Shown: positions 8,959 to 22,305, counted from the first letter of the stretch. The stretch is 64,000 bases of DNA from Halomonas sp. Y3 (GCF_024137965.1 NZ_CP099975.1:3782001-3846000); one strand, 5' to 3'. The notes: generated by a model not told the origin, from the letters alone. A program made the numbers and translations.

Positions 8959-9633
8959 ATGCCGCTGCCCGCCTCGATCCGCCGCTGCGCCGCCGTCTGC
9001 CTGGCCGGCCTGCTGCTGCCGCTGCCCGCCCTGGCCCAGGGCCCTGATGCCGAATGGCAGGCCGTTGATTCGGCCCTGGCCGACGGTGCCCGTCATGCCG
9101 GCTACTGGCAGGCGGGCTGGACGACGATCTATGCCGGTAGCCTAGCGCTCAACGCCTGGCAGGCCAGCGAGTCGAGCAGCCGCGACGACCGCTACGACGC
9201 CCGCGTCGGCGTGGTGAAATCGGCCCTCGCCCTGGGCGGCATGTTCCTCGACCGCCAGCCCCACTCGGCCGCCTACCGCGAGCTTATGGCCGGCGAACCG
9301 GACGATATAGAAGGCGCTCGAGCGCTGCTCGAGGCCGTGGCCGCGGAGGAGCAGCGCAGCCGCAGCTGGGAGGCACGGCTCGGCTCACTGGCCATCAACA
9401 CGGCGGCAGGGCTACTGATCGCCGTGGGCGACGGCCGCGAACGCGACGGCGCCATCAACTTCGCCACCGGCATGCTGATCAACGAGTTGCAGCTGCAGAC
9501 TCAGCCACGCCAGGCCACCGCCGCCATCAACCGCTTCCAGCCGGTCAGCGCCTCCGTAGGCGACCTGCACCTCGAAGGTGAGTACGCCCTGCTGGTGGGG
9601 CCAAGCCAGCTGGGCATCGCGCTGCGCTACTGA
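8959..9633 (+). CDS. exported protein of unknown function
   Basis: A 224-residue protein with a signal peptide (MPLPASIRRCAAVCLAGLL, cleavage near ALA). The mature part has two weakly hydrophobic segments ('GYWQAGWTTIYAGSLALN' and 'LAINTAAGLLIAVG') and ends in an aromatic residue (GIALRY). No family is recognised. The start was placed at 8959 because GGAG precedes it and the signal peptide begins there. Its end lies about 200 bases before the CRISPR relics. Confidence 0.7.
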   Translation: MPLPASIRRCAAVCLAGLLLPLPALAQGPDAEWQAVDSALADGARHAGYWQAGWTTIYAGSLALNAWQASESSSRDDRYDARVGVVKSALALGGMFLDRQPHSAAYRELMAGEPDDIEGARALLEAVAAEEQRSRSWEARLGSLAINTAAGLLIAVGDGRERDGAINFATGMLINELQLQTQPRQATAAINRFQPVSASVGDLHLEGEYALLVGPSQLGIALRY

Positions 9634-9837
9634 CCCGTAGCGCAGAGGCCTCAACGTCAAATCTTGCTTGCCTGCACCGGCGATGAAGCTTCATGGCTCG
9701 GTTGGCACCGCTTCTGTATTTCTTGCGTTAGTGAATGCCGCCAGACTCTTTACGGGCACTCTTTGCCGGGCAGTACCTCTGGCCCCAGAGTGATTTTTCA
9801 GTCACGTTGAGAATCAGCCACGGATCACAGGGGCTTT
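9634..9837. other. intergenic stretch before the CRISPR relics, no gene seen
   Basis: About 200 bases with lower GC than the neighbouring genes and no convincing reading frame. It leads into the relic repeats at 9838 and 9908 and is the leader-distal flank of the array. Confidence 0.5.
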
Positions 9838-9866
9838 TGGTTACGCCCCGCGCCTGCGGGGAGCAG
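9838..9866. repeat. relic type I-E CRISPR repeat (single copy)
   Basis: A 29-base sequence built on the stem CCCCGCGCCTGCGGGG and ending GAGCAG. It matches 23 of 29 positions of the common I-E repeat (reverse form beginning CGGTTTATCCCCGC and ending GGGGAACAC). There is no second copy and no I-E cas gene in the window, so it is probably the remnant of a lost array. Confidence 0.6.
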
Positions 9867-9907
9867 CTCGCTTACGCCAGTTCGATGAAGCCCATGTCGT
9901 CTTCGAC

Positions 9908-9935
9908 TTTCTAAGCTGCGTGTGCGGCAGTTCAA
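9908..9935. repeat. relic type I-F CRISPR repeat (single copy)
   Basis: A 28-base sequence beginning TTTCTAAGCTGC and continuing TGTGCGGCAGT matches 24 of 28 positions of the reverse form of the canonical I-F repeat (TTTCTAAGCTGCCTGTGCGG, then CAGTGAAC). It occurs once, 41 bases after the I-E relic and 54 bases before the last degenerate I-C repeat. Confidence 0.65.
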
Positions 9936-9989
9936 AAGCATGCGAACCACTACGACTGCGCTCTCGTACCTTCGACCCCAAGCCTGCTC

Positions 9990-12900
9990 GCTTCTATCCG
10001 CACGACCCGTGCGGGCCGCGACGCCGGAAGTCATTTCACACATGCAGAAGCGCTCGTTTCTATCCGCGCGCCCCGGGCGGGGCGCGACGCGACGGCGCCG
10101 TTACCGTCATGCTCACCTCGGTGTTTCTATCCGCGCGCCCCGGGCGGGGCGCGACCATCAGCAAGGTTTCTAAATTCTTGTTGGTAGGTCTGTTTCTATC
10201 CGCGCGCCCCGGGCGGGGCGCGACCTTACATGGATGGCGTTGCTTTTGATGGTGTTCAGTTTCTATCCGCGCGCCCCGGGCGGGGCGCGACCCCGACCGC
10301 ATTGCGGTGATCCTCGGCGACAGGCTGGTTTCTATCCGCGCGCCCCGGGCGGGGCGCGACCCGCGTCTACCGCACAGACGGCACTCGCCATTGGCTAGTT
10401 TCTATCCGCGCGCCCCGGGCGGGGCGCGACCTCGCTGTCGGTGGCGAGGCCGTCAAACGCCTGGCGGTTTCTATCCGCGCGCCCCGGGCGGGGCGCGACC
10501 CGTTCTTCCGCTCGACCTCGATGTAAGCCTCGCTGTTTCTATCCGCGCGCCCCGGGCGGGGCGCGACCACCGTCGAAGTCACCATCCAGGTGCCCGGCGA
10601 AGGTTTCTATCCGCGCGCCCCGGGCGGGGCGCGACGCTACACGGCTGCCCATCTACCTGATGCGTGACGGCAGTTTCTATCCGCGCGCCCCGGGCGGGGC
10701 GCGACACGGCGCGGCGGCATGCGCACGCGGGCCTCTACGTGTTTCTATCCGCGCGCCCCGGGCGGGGCGCGACCCCGACCGCATTGCGGTGATCCTCGGC
10801 GACAGGCTGGTTTCTATCCGCGCGCCCCGGGCGGGGCGCGACATCCTGCTGATCGACAGCATCGACGTGGTGGTGGTCGTTTCTATCCGCGCGCCCCGGG
10901 CGGGGCGCGACGGCCTGAATGGCCCTGTATGGATAGCCATAAACGTTTCTATCCGCGCGCCCCGGGCGGGGCGCGACCCGCGGGACAAGCCACGCCTCAC
11001 GATCTGGTGGGTGTTTCTATCCGCGCGCCCCGGGCGGGGCGCGACCCTGGTGCGCCGACTACACCGAAGACCTCTCCGGCGTTTCTATCCGCGCGCCCCG
11101 GGCGGGGCGCGACCACTTGGGCTGCTCGCCTTCGGGCAAATCCTTGAAGTTTCTATCCGCGCGCCCCGGGCGGGGCGCGACCCGTATGCCGGCACCGGCC
11201 CGCACCGCCCGGCTGGTTTCTATCCGCGCGCCCCGGGCGGGGCGCGACGCCGATCTACTACATGGACTGCAACGGCGCCGCGTTTGTTTCTATCCGCGCG
11301 CCCCGGGCGGGGCGCGACGACCGACCACGACAACCAGCACCTGGTGATATGGTTTCTATCCGCGCGCCCCGGGCGGGGCGCGACGCCAAGCGCTTCTTCG
11401 GTACCGCCCTTGAGTTCAAGTTTCTATCCGCGCGCCCCGGGCGGGGCGCGACAGCGCTGGGCGGCGATCAGCAGGCAGTGCGGATCGTTTCTATCCGCGC
11501 GCCCCGGGCGGGGCGCGACGTGTTCTACAACTTGGCGATGATGCCCGGCTGGCAGTTTCTATCCGCGCGCCCCGGGCGGGGCGCGACGATAAAAAAGATG
11601 AGCACTTAATTAACGGCACTTGGTTTCTATCCGCGCGCCCCGGGCGGGGCGCGACTTGGCGGCGATAGGGTGTCCGGCCTTCACTATTGGGGTTTCTATC
11701 CGCGCGCCCCGGGCGGGGCGCGACTTGGCGTAGATCTCGCCCTTGTTCTTCTGGCGAGTGTTTCTATCCGCGCGCCCCGGGCGGGGCGCGACCTTGGCGT
11801 AGCGGCTGGTGGCGCGGTAGTCGTTGCGTTTCTATCCGCGCGCCCCGGGCGGGGCGCGACCAGAGCACGGGCTGCCGGATGCGCCCGGGCATGCGTTTCT
11901 ATCCGCGCGCCCCGGGCGGGGCGCGACCCACCCCATACTCCATTGCTCTGGGGCCCTATGCGTTTCTATCCGCGCGCCCCGGGCGGGGCGCGACATGGCG
12001 GCGCGGCCCATCAGGCGCGGGATGCGGTCGTTTCTATCCGCGCGCCCCGGGCGGGGCGCGACCGGTGTGGGGCGGCGCCGGGAGCGGCATCCAGTGTGTT
12101 TCTATCCGCGCGCCCCGGGCGGGGCGCGACCCGGCAACCTTCCTGCCGGCACCGTGCTGGCGCTGTTTCTATCCGCGCGCCCCGGGCGGGGCGCGACGCT
12201 GGGTTTCCAGCGGGGTGAGCATCTGCAGCGGGTTTCTATCCGCGCGCCCCGGGCGGGGCGCGACCAGCGGCATCGTGTCGGCGATGTGGCCGCAGTGGTT
12301 TCTATCCGCGCGCCCCGGGCGGGGCGCGACCGGCGAGCAGCTCAAGGCCGCCCAGCCCGCACCGGTTTCTATCCGCGCGCCCCGGGCGGGGCGCGACATC
12401 GCCGCCATCGGCATCAGCCTGAACCCCGCCAAGTTTCTATCCGCGCGCCCCGGGCGGGGCGCGACGCGACTGGCCGTAGGCAAGCAGTGGCGAGACAAGT
12501 TTCTATCCGCGCGCCCCGGGCGGGGCGCGACGTCTTGAAGGTCTTGCTGGCGGTGAAGGTCATGGCGGTGTTTCTATCCGCGCGCCCCGGGCGGGGCGCG
12601 ACTCGCCGAGAGCGGCAACGCCACCGGGCACAACATGTTTCTATCCGCGCGCCCCGGGCGGGGCGCGACTGGGAGAGGTGGAGGTGGAGCCACTGGAAGA
12701 GGAGTTTCTATCCGCGCGCCCCGGGCGGGGCGCGACGACTGCGGGACCACGCTCCTGCACGCAACGCCAGAGTTTCTATCCGCGCGCCCCGGGCGGGGCG
12801 CGACTCTCCGAAAAGCTCCGCCACCATTGCCTGTTTTTGGGTTTCTATCCGCGCGCCCCGGGCGGGGCGCGACGCTATGAACGACGTGATCCGCGCCAGC

Positions 12901-13693
12901 AACGTCCTGTTTCTATCCGCGCGCCCCGGGCGGGGCGCGACCTGACCGCAGCGATCAACGAGGTGGACTACGTGCCGTTTCTATCCGCGCGCCCCGGGCG
13001 GGGCGCGACCAGTCTCGTCGGAGTGACATGGCGACCTCCATGAGTTTCTATCCGCGCGCCCCGGGCGGGGCGCGACGCCTCGGCGCGTGCTATGGCCTTG
13101 AGGCGGGCGAGGTTTCTATCCGCGCGCCCCGGGCGGGGCGCGACCCCATCCTGCGCCTGATGCACAACCGCAAGGAGCCGTTTCTATCCGCGCGCCCCGG
13201 GCGGGGCGCGACGTTCACTACGTGGCCCGGGGCGAGATGCCCGAGGAGTTTCTATCCGCGCGCCCCGGGCGGGGCGCGACCCGGTGCTGGAGGCGTACAC
13301 GCCGAGGGGGCAGGTTTCTATCCGCGCGCCCCGGGCGGGGCGCGACCACCTCGTTGATCGCTGCGGTCAGCGAGCTGAGGGTGTTTCTATCCGCGCGCCC
13401 CGGGCGGGGCGCGACTATCCTCAGCGGAGTGGCTGAGCCGCTCGGTCTCGCTGTTTCTATCCGCGCGCCCCGGGCGGGGCGCGACACCATCCACCGCGCC
13501 CAGCGGTGGTATTTGTACGTCGTTTCTATCCGCGCGCCCCGGGCGGGGCGCGACCTCGCATTCAGGGCACTGCATACCAATGTGCTCGTGGTTTCTATCC
13601 GCGCGCCCCGGGCGGGGCGCGACGGCGAGGTGGTGGTGGGATTGGTCGATCTTCATGCTGGTTTCTATCCGCGCGCCCCGGGCGGGGCGCGAC
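9990..13693 (-). CRISPR. type I-C CRISPR array, 55 repeats and 54 spacers
   Basis: A 33-base repeat recurs with a mean period of 68 bases. On the transcribed minus strand it starts GTCGCGCCCC and ends GCGGATAGAAAC, the I-C form, with a palindromic GC stem. I counted 55 repeats from 13661-13693 (leader side) to 9990-10022. The last copy is degenerate (CACGACCCGTGCGGGCC stem), which marks the trailer end, and the others appear identical. Spacers are mostly 33-38 bases. One spacer is present twice (10292-10327 and 10774-10809). Two others (12942-12976 and 13347-13382) overlap by 24 bases on opposite strands. With a 33-base repeat and 5'-handle GGATAGAAAC it would be processed by the Cas5c nuclease. 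Confidence 0.98.
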
Positions 13694-13880
13694 TGTTCCT
13701 TTATAACGCATTGAAATGCCGATCAAAATAGGCAGCATCTTGCGAAACTGCCAAAGTAACGCAGGAGAAGCACCCTTCAATCGGTCGATAAATCTAAAAA
13801 TCTCTCAAAATCATGTTCTTAAAGAGCTGCGAACCCACCGGGAAAGCGCCGGACGCTAGGGGTTCGCAAGACTAGGGAAA
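13694..13880 (-). promoter_or_regulatory. CRISPR leader
   Basis: A 187-base AT-rich stretch between the cas2 stop and the first repeat. It carries an inverted repeat, TGCGAACCC near 13828 and GGGTTCGCA near 13861. A GCGAACC...GGTTCGC motif of this kind is often seen at the cas2-proximal end of I-C leaders. The position beside cas2, the intact repeat on this side and the degenerate repeat at the far end agree that the array is transcribed leftward from here. Confidence 0.75.
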
Positions 13881-14171
13881 TCAGAAAACGAGCGGCCCGT
13901 TCATATCCAAGGCAGGCTTGGCGCCGATATGCTCGATTCGATTCTTCCAGTTCCTGCCCAGGAAATAGAAGCGCAGGCTATCGACTTCATCGTCGATCAG
14001 GTCGATCAACCGCTGTCGCAGACGCACCCATTGGTCGGGGTCGACCTCGATCTCGAATACCGAGAACTGCACTCGTTGCCCAACATCACGGCAGGCCTTC
14101 GCGACGCGACGCAGCCGACCCTCACCACCTTCGGATGAGGTGCTGACATCGTAGCTGACCAAAACCATCAT
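13881..14171 (-). CDS. cas2: CRISPR-associated protein Cas2
   Basis: A 96-residue ferredoxin-fold protein beginning MMVLVSYDVSTSSEGGEGRL, the I-C Cas2 opening with the conserved Asp in 'SYDV'. It forms the adaptation complex with Cas1. The start is the ATGATG at 14171. No Shine-Dalgarno sequence precedes it: the 7-bp target duplication of an IS21-family element begins right at the start codon and the native AAGGAG is left on the cas1 side of the element. A TTG at 14189, inside the IS end, could give an N-terminal extension of six residues. Expression of Cas2 may therefore be reduced or driven from the IS. Confidence 0.93.
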   Translation of the reverse strand: MMVLVSYDVSTSSEGGEGRLRRVAKACRDVGQRVQFSVFEIEVDPDQWVRLRQRLIDLIDDEVDSLRFYFLGRNWKNRIEHIGAKPALDMNGPLVF

Positions 14172-14243
14172 CGCTGTATGCGACGTCAACTACTTTGGCC
14201 GCTTGGCGACAATTAAAATGGCCGGTTGGGTGGGTAGTTGTCG

Positions 14244-15017
14244 TCAGTCCGACGACCCAGCTTTTCCTCCTTGTAATTGTCGTTGATAAGCACGCTTACG
14301 GTAGCTCTCCCCGCTCAGCTCCATCAGCGTGGCGTGGTGCACCAACCGGTCGATGGCGGCCACTGCCATCATGCTGTCGGGGAAGATACTGTCCCAGGCG
14401 CTGAACGGCTGGTTGGCGGTGATGATCAGGCTGGCCGACTCGTAGCGATGGGCGATCAGCTCGAACAGCACTGACGTCTCGGCCTCGCTGCGTTGGACGT
14501 AGCCGATATCGTCGATCACCAGCACGGCGTACTTGTCGAGCTTGATCAGGGCGTCGCTCAGGCGCAGTGCCTGCTTGGCAGCCTGGAGCTCCTGGACCAG
14601 GCTTGAGGCGGTGGCGTAGCGCACCCGGTAACCCTGGTCGACCAGCGTATGCCCGAGCCCGGCCGCCACGTGGCTCTTGCCGACGCCGGAGGGCCCAAAC
14701 AGCAGCAGGTTGTGAGCCTGGTCGACCCACTGCGTGTCGCCGGCCAAGGCGCTCAGTTGCCGGCGCTGCTCGGCCGCGATGGCGTCGAACTCGAAGGACT
14801 CCAGCGTCTTGCCCACCGGCAGCCGGGCCTCCTTGAGGTGCCGGGCCAGCCGGCGTCGCTCACGCTCGGCCAGCTCGTGCTCGCATAGGGCGGCCAGTGT
14901 TTGTGGCAGGCTCCAGTTTTCGGCTCGGGCGCGGGTTTCCAGCTGGGGCCAGCAGGCGGCCATGGTGGGCAGGCGGAGCTGTCGCAGTAGCAGCGGCAGC
15001 GTCTGGGCATCAGGCAT
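14244..15017 (-). CDS. istB: IstB, IS21-family ATP-binding helper protein
   Basis: A 257-residue AAA+ ATPase with Walker A 'LLLFGPSGVGKSHVAAGLG', Walker B 'AVLVIDDIGYV' and 'LIITANQPFSAWDSIF', as in IstB/DnaC-like proteins that deliver the IstA transposase to target DNA. The start at 15017 (MPDAQTLPLLL) overlaps the istA stop by 8 bases, with GAGGTG upstream. The reading frame appears intact. Confidence 0.95.
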   Translation of the reverse strand: MPDAQTLPLLLRQLRLPTMAACWPQLETRARAENWSLPQTLAALCEHELAERERRRLARHLKEARLPVGKTLESFEFDAIAAEQRRQLSALAGDTQWVDQAHNLLLFGPSGVGKSHVAAGLGHTLVDQGYRVRYATASSLVQELQAAKQALRLSDALIKLDKYAVLVIDDIGYVQRSEAETSVLFELIAHRYESASLIITANQPFSAWDSIFPDSMMAVAAIDRLVHHATLMELSGESYRKRAYQRQLQGGKAGSSD

Positions 15018-16533
15018 GGCAGCACACCTCTGTGGTCGGCACGCTGGGCACCAGATGGTTGTAGCTGGCGATGTCATGCTGAGTCACCTGGGGGAAAACC
15101 AGCGTGGCGCTCGGCGTGGCGGCGAAGCGGGCCTGGAGCTCGGCCAGCGTCGGGCTCTTCCCGCGCGCCAGGGCGCCCAGCCAGTAACTGGCGATCGCCT
15201 CGGCCTGGTCCTGCTCGGCGGCCAACGCCAGAGCGCCAACGATGCGCTTGCAGGCCTCGGCGACCGGCAAGGCGGCGGTCAGCCGGGCGTACAGCTCGCG
15301 CCACTCCGCACTCGGCAGCAGGTCGTCGCGGAACGTCAGCCCCGCCAGCGCCCGGGGCTTGCGGACCAGCCAGCCGATCACATGGCGGTAATCGATGACC
15401 CGCAACCGGCCGCTTTCCGGCGTGGCATGCAGCCGCCTCAGCGTCAGCAATGCTTGCTGTGCGTGATGCAGCACCAAGCGATCATCGTAAAGGTGCACCC
15501 GCAGGTTCTCGCCGATCAGCCGGGACGGCACCGAGTAGAGCACCTTGCGCACCTGGATGGTGCTGGAGGTAGTGACGCGCACCGTCACCTCGCTGTAGTC
15601 GGTACCGGGCCGGCTGGGCAGTGGCTGCAGCGCGCCACGCTCGACGGTGATCCGGGCCGCGTTGCGGCGGTTGATCGCGGTGGTCACCTCATCGAGGAAG
15701 GCCTGGTAGTCATCGAGGCTAGCGAAGTCGTGGGAGCCGCGCAGCGTCAGGCGCTGTTGCAGACGCCGCTTGAAGTGGCCATGCGGCGACTCGATGCTGG
15801 CGTTTTCATGGCCGCGCCCTGGGTTATTACGGGTGGCCGTCATGCCGTAGTGAGCGCACAGGGCAGCATAACGCTCGGTGAGGTCGGCTTCCGCCTCCCG
15901 GCCGAGGTTGCGGAAGGCCGCCGACAAGCTGTCGGTGCGGTGCTCCGCGGGGACACCGCCAAGCCGCTCCAGCGCACGGGTCAGGCCTTCAGCCAGCGCG
16001 GGGTAGCTCTCGCCACCGAGCACCACCCGGACATAACACCAGCCGCTGTAGGCCAGGCGGAAGTGGTAGAGCCGGTGATCAAGCAGCTCCCCTGCCACGG
16101 TAATGACAATCCCCTTGAGCTCGGTGAAGTCGGAGAGGCCGCGCAGCCCGGGGCCATGGGTTTGCGGGAACATTACCTCTTTCTCCGGGCCATGCGCGGC
16201 CCGCCAGCCCTTGACCCGGCGCTGCAGGGTGCGCAGCAGGCTGTCCGGATACTGGCCGGGGTGCTGCTCCTGCAGCCACTCCAGCAGGGTCAGTGCCTGC
16301 AAGCCCGGGGCAGCGGCCAACTGGGGGACGAGCGTGGTCTCCCACACATCGGCGAAGGGGTCGGATCGGGTTCGCCAGTGCCGTGGTGCCGGCAGCTCAG
16401 AGGACTCGGCCCGGCGTTCGAGGCGGCGAGCGGTTCTGACGGAGAGGCCGGCCTTGGCGGCGGCGACCTCCTGGGTCTGGCCTTGTTGGCGTTGCGACAT
16501 ATAGAGCGTGACCTGTTGGCTGGTGACCGCCAT
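15010..16533 (-). CDS. istA: IstA, IS21-family transposase
   Basis: A 507-residue transposase with an N-terminal helix-turn-helix (QTQEVAAAKAGLSVRTARRL) and an rve-type DDE core: 'LSDFTELKGIVITVAGELL' (first Asp region), 'HRTDSLSAAF' (second Asp) and 'NPGRGHENASIESPHGHF' (Glu). A C-terminal Mu-like beta domain follows. It overlaps istB, as is usual for IS21. No frameshift was seen, so the element may still be mobile. Confidence 0.95.
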   Translation of the reverse strand: MAVTSQQVTLYMSQRQQGQTQEVAAAKAGLSVRTARRLERRAESSELPAPRHWRTRSDPFADVWETTLVPQLAAAPGLQALTLLEWLQEQHPGQYPDSLLRTLQRRVKGWRAAHGPEKEVMFPQTHGPGLRGLSDFTELKGIVITVAGELLDHRLYHFRLAYSGWCYVRVVLGGESYPALAEGLTRALERLGGVPAEHRTDSLSAAFRNLGREAEADLTERYAALCAHYGMTATRNNPGRGHENASIESPHGHFKRRLQQRLTLRGSHDFASLDDYQAFLDEVTTAINRRNAARITVERGALQPLPSRPGTDYSEVTVRVTTSSTIQVRKVLYSVPSRLIGENLRVHLYDDRLVLHHAQQALLTLRRLHATPESGRLRVIDYRHVIGWLVRKPRALAGLTFRDDLLPSAEWRELYARLTAALPVAEACKRIVGALALAAEQDQAEAIASYWLGALARGKSPTLAELQARFAATPSATLVFPQVTQHDIASYNHLVPSVPTTEVCCHA

Positions 16534-16650
16534 ACCGGCTCCCTGGTGGGTCGGGACAAGCGGTCAAGCTTAGGGCAACCGGCCACAATAGTTGTCGTCG
16601 GCCGGCCAGAGTAATTGTCGCCCTATAATCGCTGCGCTCTCCTTACCAGA

Positions 16651-17691
16651 TCATTTCCACAGGAAGGGTGGATAGGTATCCAAATCACCGCGCAGATAGC
16701 GCGCCAGTAATTGCGCCTGCAGAATCGGCAGCATGCCTATTGGCGCCTTCTCGCCAATAAAGGCATGGTTGAGCTCTTCACGCTTCCGCTCCTGATAGGC
16801 AGTCAGCACCGTCTTGCGCGCATCGTCAGTCAGCACCACGCCGCCACTTTCAGCAACCGTGAAATCCTTTTCCCGAAGCTGGCGACGATTGACCAGAGAC
16901 AGCGCCAACCGGTCACCCAACAGCGGTCTGAACTCTTCAGCCAGGTCGAGTGCCAAGCTGGGCCGCCCGGGCCGGTCGCGGTGCAGGAACCCTACTGCAG
17001 GGTCCAGTCCAACGCTTTCCAGCGCCGAACGGCAGTCGTGGGTCAGCAGCGTATAGAGAAAGGACAGCAGCGCATTGATGCGATCACGCGGTGGGCGGCG
17101 GTTGCGGCCGGTGAAACGAAAGGCTTCGCCATCATGACGGATGAGACTATCGAAGACGCTGAAATAGACTTGCGCAGCCTCCCCTTCAAGGCCTCGCAAT
17201 CCATTGGTCAGAGGTTCTCGCAGCAGGTCACGTGCGATTCTGCTCAGGCGAGTGCACGCCCTTTCCAACCCTTCTCGCTCGGCCGGGGCCAGCTTGCTGC
17301 CGTAGTCACGCAGCCCCCTGGAGATTACCACTCGCTGATTATGTACCTTGCCGATCAATACGCCACGAACGATGGCAGCACACTCGACTTCGTCATCGCT
17401 GGTGCGGTACTGGGTACGCCTCAACAGCACGTTGCCGGATACCGGCCCCTCAATACGTGCGAGGAACTTACCATTGGGCGACAAGTGAGTGATGGTAACC
17501 CCCTGCTCAGCACAGAACCCCATCAGCGGCGGCGATACCAGCACCCTGCCGAAACACACCAGTGACTCGAGCATATGGATGGGCAGTCGTGCTCGCTCCT
17601 TACCCTCGACGTTCATGACCACGTTGGCCCCATCTTTTCTGAGCCAGGCTCCTTCGGTGGTGATGTAGAGCGTATTGAGCTGACGGCGCAT
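16651..17691 (-). CDS. cas1: CRISPR-associated endonuclease Cas1
   Basis: A 346-residue Cas1 of I-C type (MRRQLNTLYITTEGAWLR at the start). It has the conserved Glu in 'LRGLEGEAAQVYF', the His of 'VGFLHRDRPGRPSLALDL', and 'DLAEEFRPLLGDRL'. It integrates spacers with Cas2 and, in I-C, works with Cas4. The ATG at 17691 is preferred because the family starts there. A GTG at 17700 overlaps the cas4 stop (GTGA) and is an alternative. Confidence 0.96.
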   Translation of the reverse strand: MRRQLNTLYITTEGAWLRKDGANVVMNVEGKERARLPIHMLESLVCFGRVLVSPPLMGFCAEQGVTITHLSPNGKFLARIEGPVSGNVLLRRTQYRTSDDEVECAAIVRGVLIGKVHNQRVVISRGLRDYGSKLAPAEREGLERACTRLSRIARDLLREPLTNGLRGLEGEAAQVYFSVFDSLIRHDGEAFRFTGRNRRPPRDRINALLSFLYTLLTHDCRSALESVGLDPAVGFLHRDRPGRPSLALDLAEEFRPLLGDRLALSLVNRRQLREKDFTVAESGGVVLTDDARKTVLTAYQERKREELNHAFIGEKAPIGMLPILQAQLLARYLRGDLDTYPPFLWK

Positions 17692-17696
17692 GCTAC

Positions 17697-18335
17697 TCAC
17701 TCATCCAGAAATTGAATTTGACGCGCCAACCAGCGGCCTGCCGAGCGTTGCTTGCCCATTACTTGCGGTTGGCAGGCATCGATCAGCGAGCAGTGGTCGC
17801 AGCGCTTGGGCTCGTAGGTGGCGGATGGCGTGTGGTTGCTATCGAAGAGGGCACGTGTCTCTGTGATGACTCGCAAGGTCAGTGCCCGCAGCTCTTCGTC
17901 GAAGGCGACGGTCTTTCGCCGCCGTGTCTTGCCGTAGTAGAGCGCGCCCTGCTCGATCGAGACATCCAGCATCTCCTCCAGGCAGAGTGCTTGAGCACAC
18001 AACTGCACCTCATCGGCACGATGTGCCTTGGGCCGACCACGCTTGTATTCGATGGGCCTCACCACGTGAGGATGCCGGGATTCATCGAACTCCACCACAT
18101 CGGCAACCCCGGTCAGTCCCAGCACTTCACTGGCCAGTGGAAGTGCCATGGCGGTATGGATGCCCCGTCGACGCTCATGGCCCAGATTATCGGCGCGCTC
18201 ATGCAAGATGCGCCCTTCCGCCGTGTAGCGATTTTCCGCCCACTGCTGTTCGAGATGGATCAGCGCGCACTGGCGCGGACAGAACAGCATATGCTGTAGT
18301 GCCGAAAGCGGGATCAGACGAGCATCATCCTCCAT
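17697..18335 (-). CDS. cas4: CRISPR-associated exonuclease Cas4
   Basis: A 212-residue RecB-like nuclease with an iron-sulfur cluster. The cysteine set is visible as 'LFCPRQCALIH' near the N-terminus and 'CDHCSLIDACQP' near the C-terminus. The nuclease residues lie in 'GVADVVEFDE' and 'IEYKRGRPK', then QLCAQALCLEE. In I-C systems Cas4 trims prespacers and selects the PAM end. It starts 9 bases after the cas7c stop. Confidence 0.95.
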   Translation of the reverse strand: MEDDARLIPLSALQHMLFCPRQCALIHLEQQWAENRYTAEGRILHERADNLGHERRRGIHTAMALPLASEVLGLTGVADVVEFDESRHPHVVRPIEYKRGRPKAHRADEVQLCAQALCLEEMLDVSIEQGALYYGKTRRRKTVAFDEELRALTLRVITETRALFDSNHTPSATYEPKRCDHCSLIDACQPQVMGKQRSAGRWLARQIQFLDE

Positions 18336-18344
18336 ACCATTCGC

Positions 18345-22282
<3,938 letters not shown>

Positions 22283-22286
22283 CAAG

Positions 22287-22305
22287 TTCCTATCAGTTGT
22301 ACTTA
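22287..22305 (+). promoter_or_regulatory. target site of the mini-CRISPR guide with TTC PAM
   Basis: The plus strand reads TTC at 22287-22289, then CTATCAGTTGTACTTA at 22290-22305. These 16 bases are identical to the seed end of the mini-CRISPR spacer. TTC is the known I-C PAM and is on the correct 5' side. The match ends after 16 bases, which is short for DNA cleavage but enough for binding. On the minus strand the site overlaps a TATAAG (22307-22302) that could be a -10 box and also includes the cas3 stop codon. Confidence 0.65.

Larger units (their letters stand above)
14177..16627 (-). mobile_element. IS21-family insertion sequence between cas1 and cas2
   Basis: The 2.45-kb element carries istA and istB on the minus strand. 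Both ends have multiple related motifs of the GCGACAATTA/TGGCCGG type in inverted orientation (14205 onward and back from 16622). A 7-base direct repeat, ATCGCTG, flanks it at 14170-14176 and 16628-16634 and fits an IS21 target duplication. Removing the element and one repeat restores TAAGGAGAGCGCAGCGATG, a good ribosome site followed by the cas2 start. The exact outer boundary is inferred from that duplication. Confidence 0.85.

Noticed and set aside
11725-11827. Adjacent spacers that both start near TTGGCGTAG
   Set aside because: Only nine shared bases. It could be chance in 54 GC-rich spacers.
9920-13731. Many overlapping open frames with repeating motifs such as FLSARPGRGAT and VSIRAPRAGRD
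   Set aside because: They are translations of the CRISPR repeat in different frames, changing every 68 bases. They are not genes.
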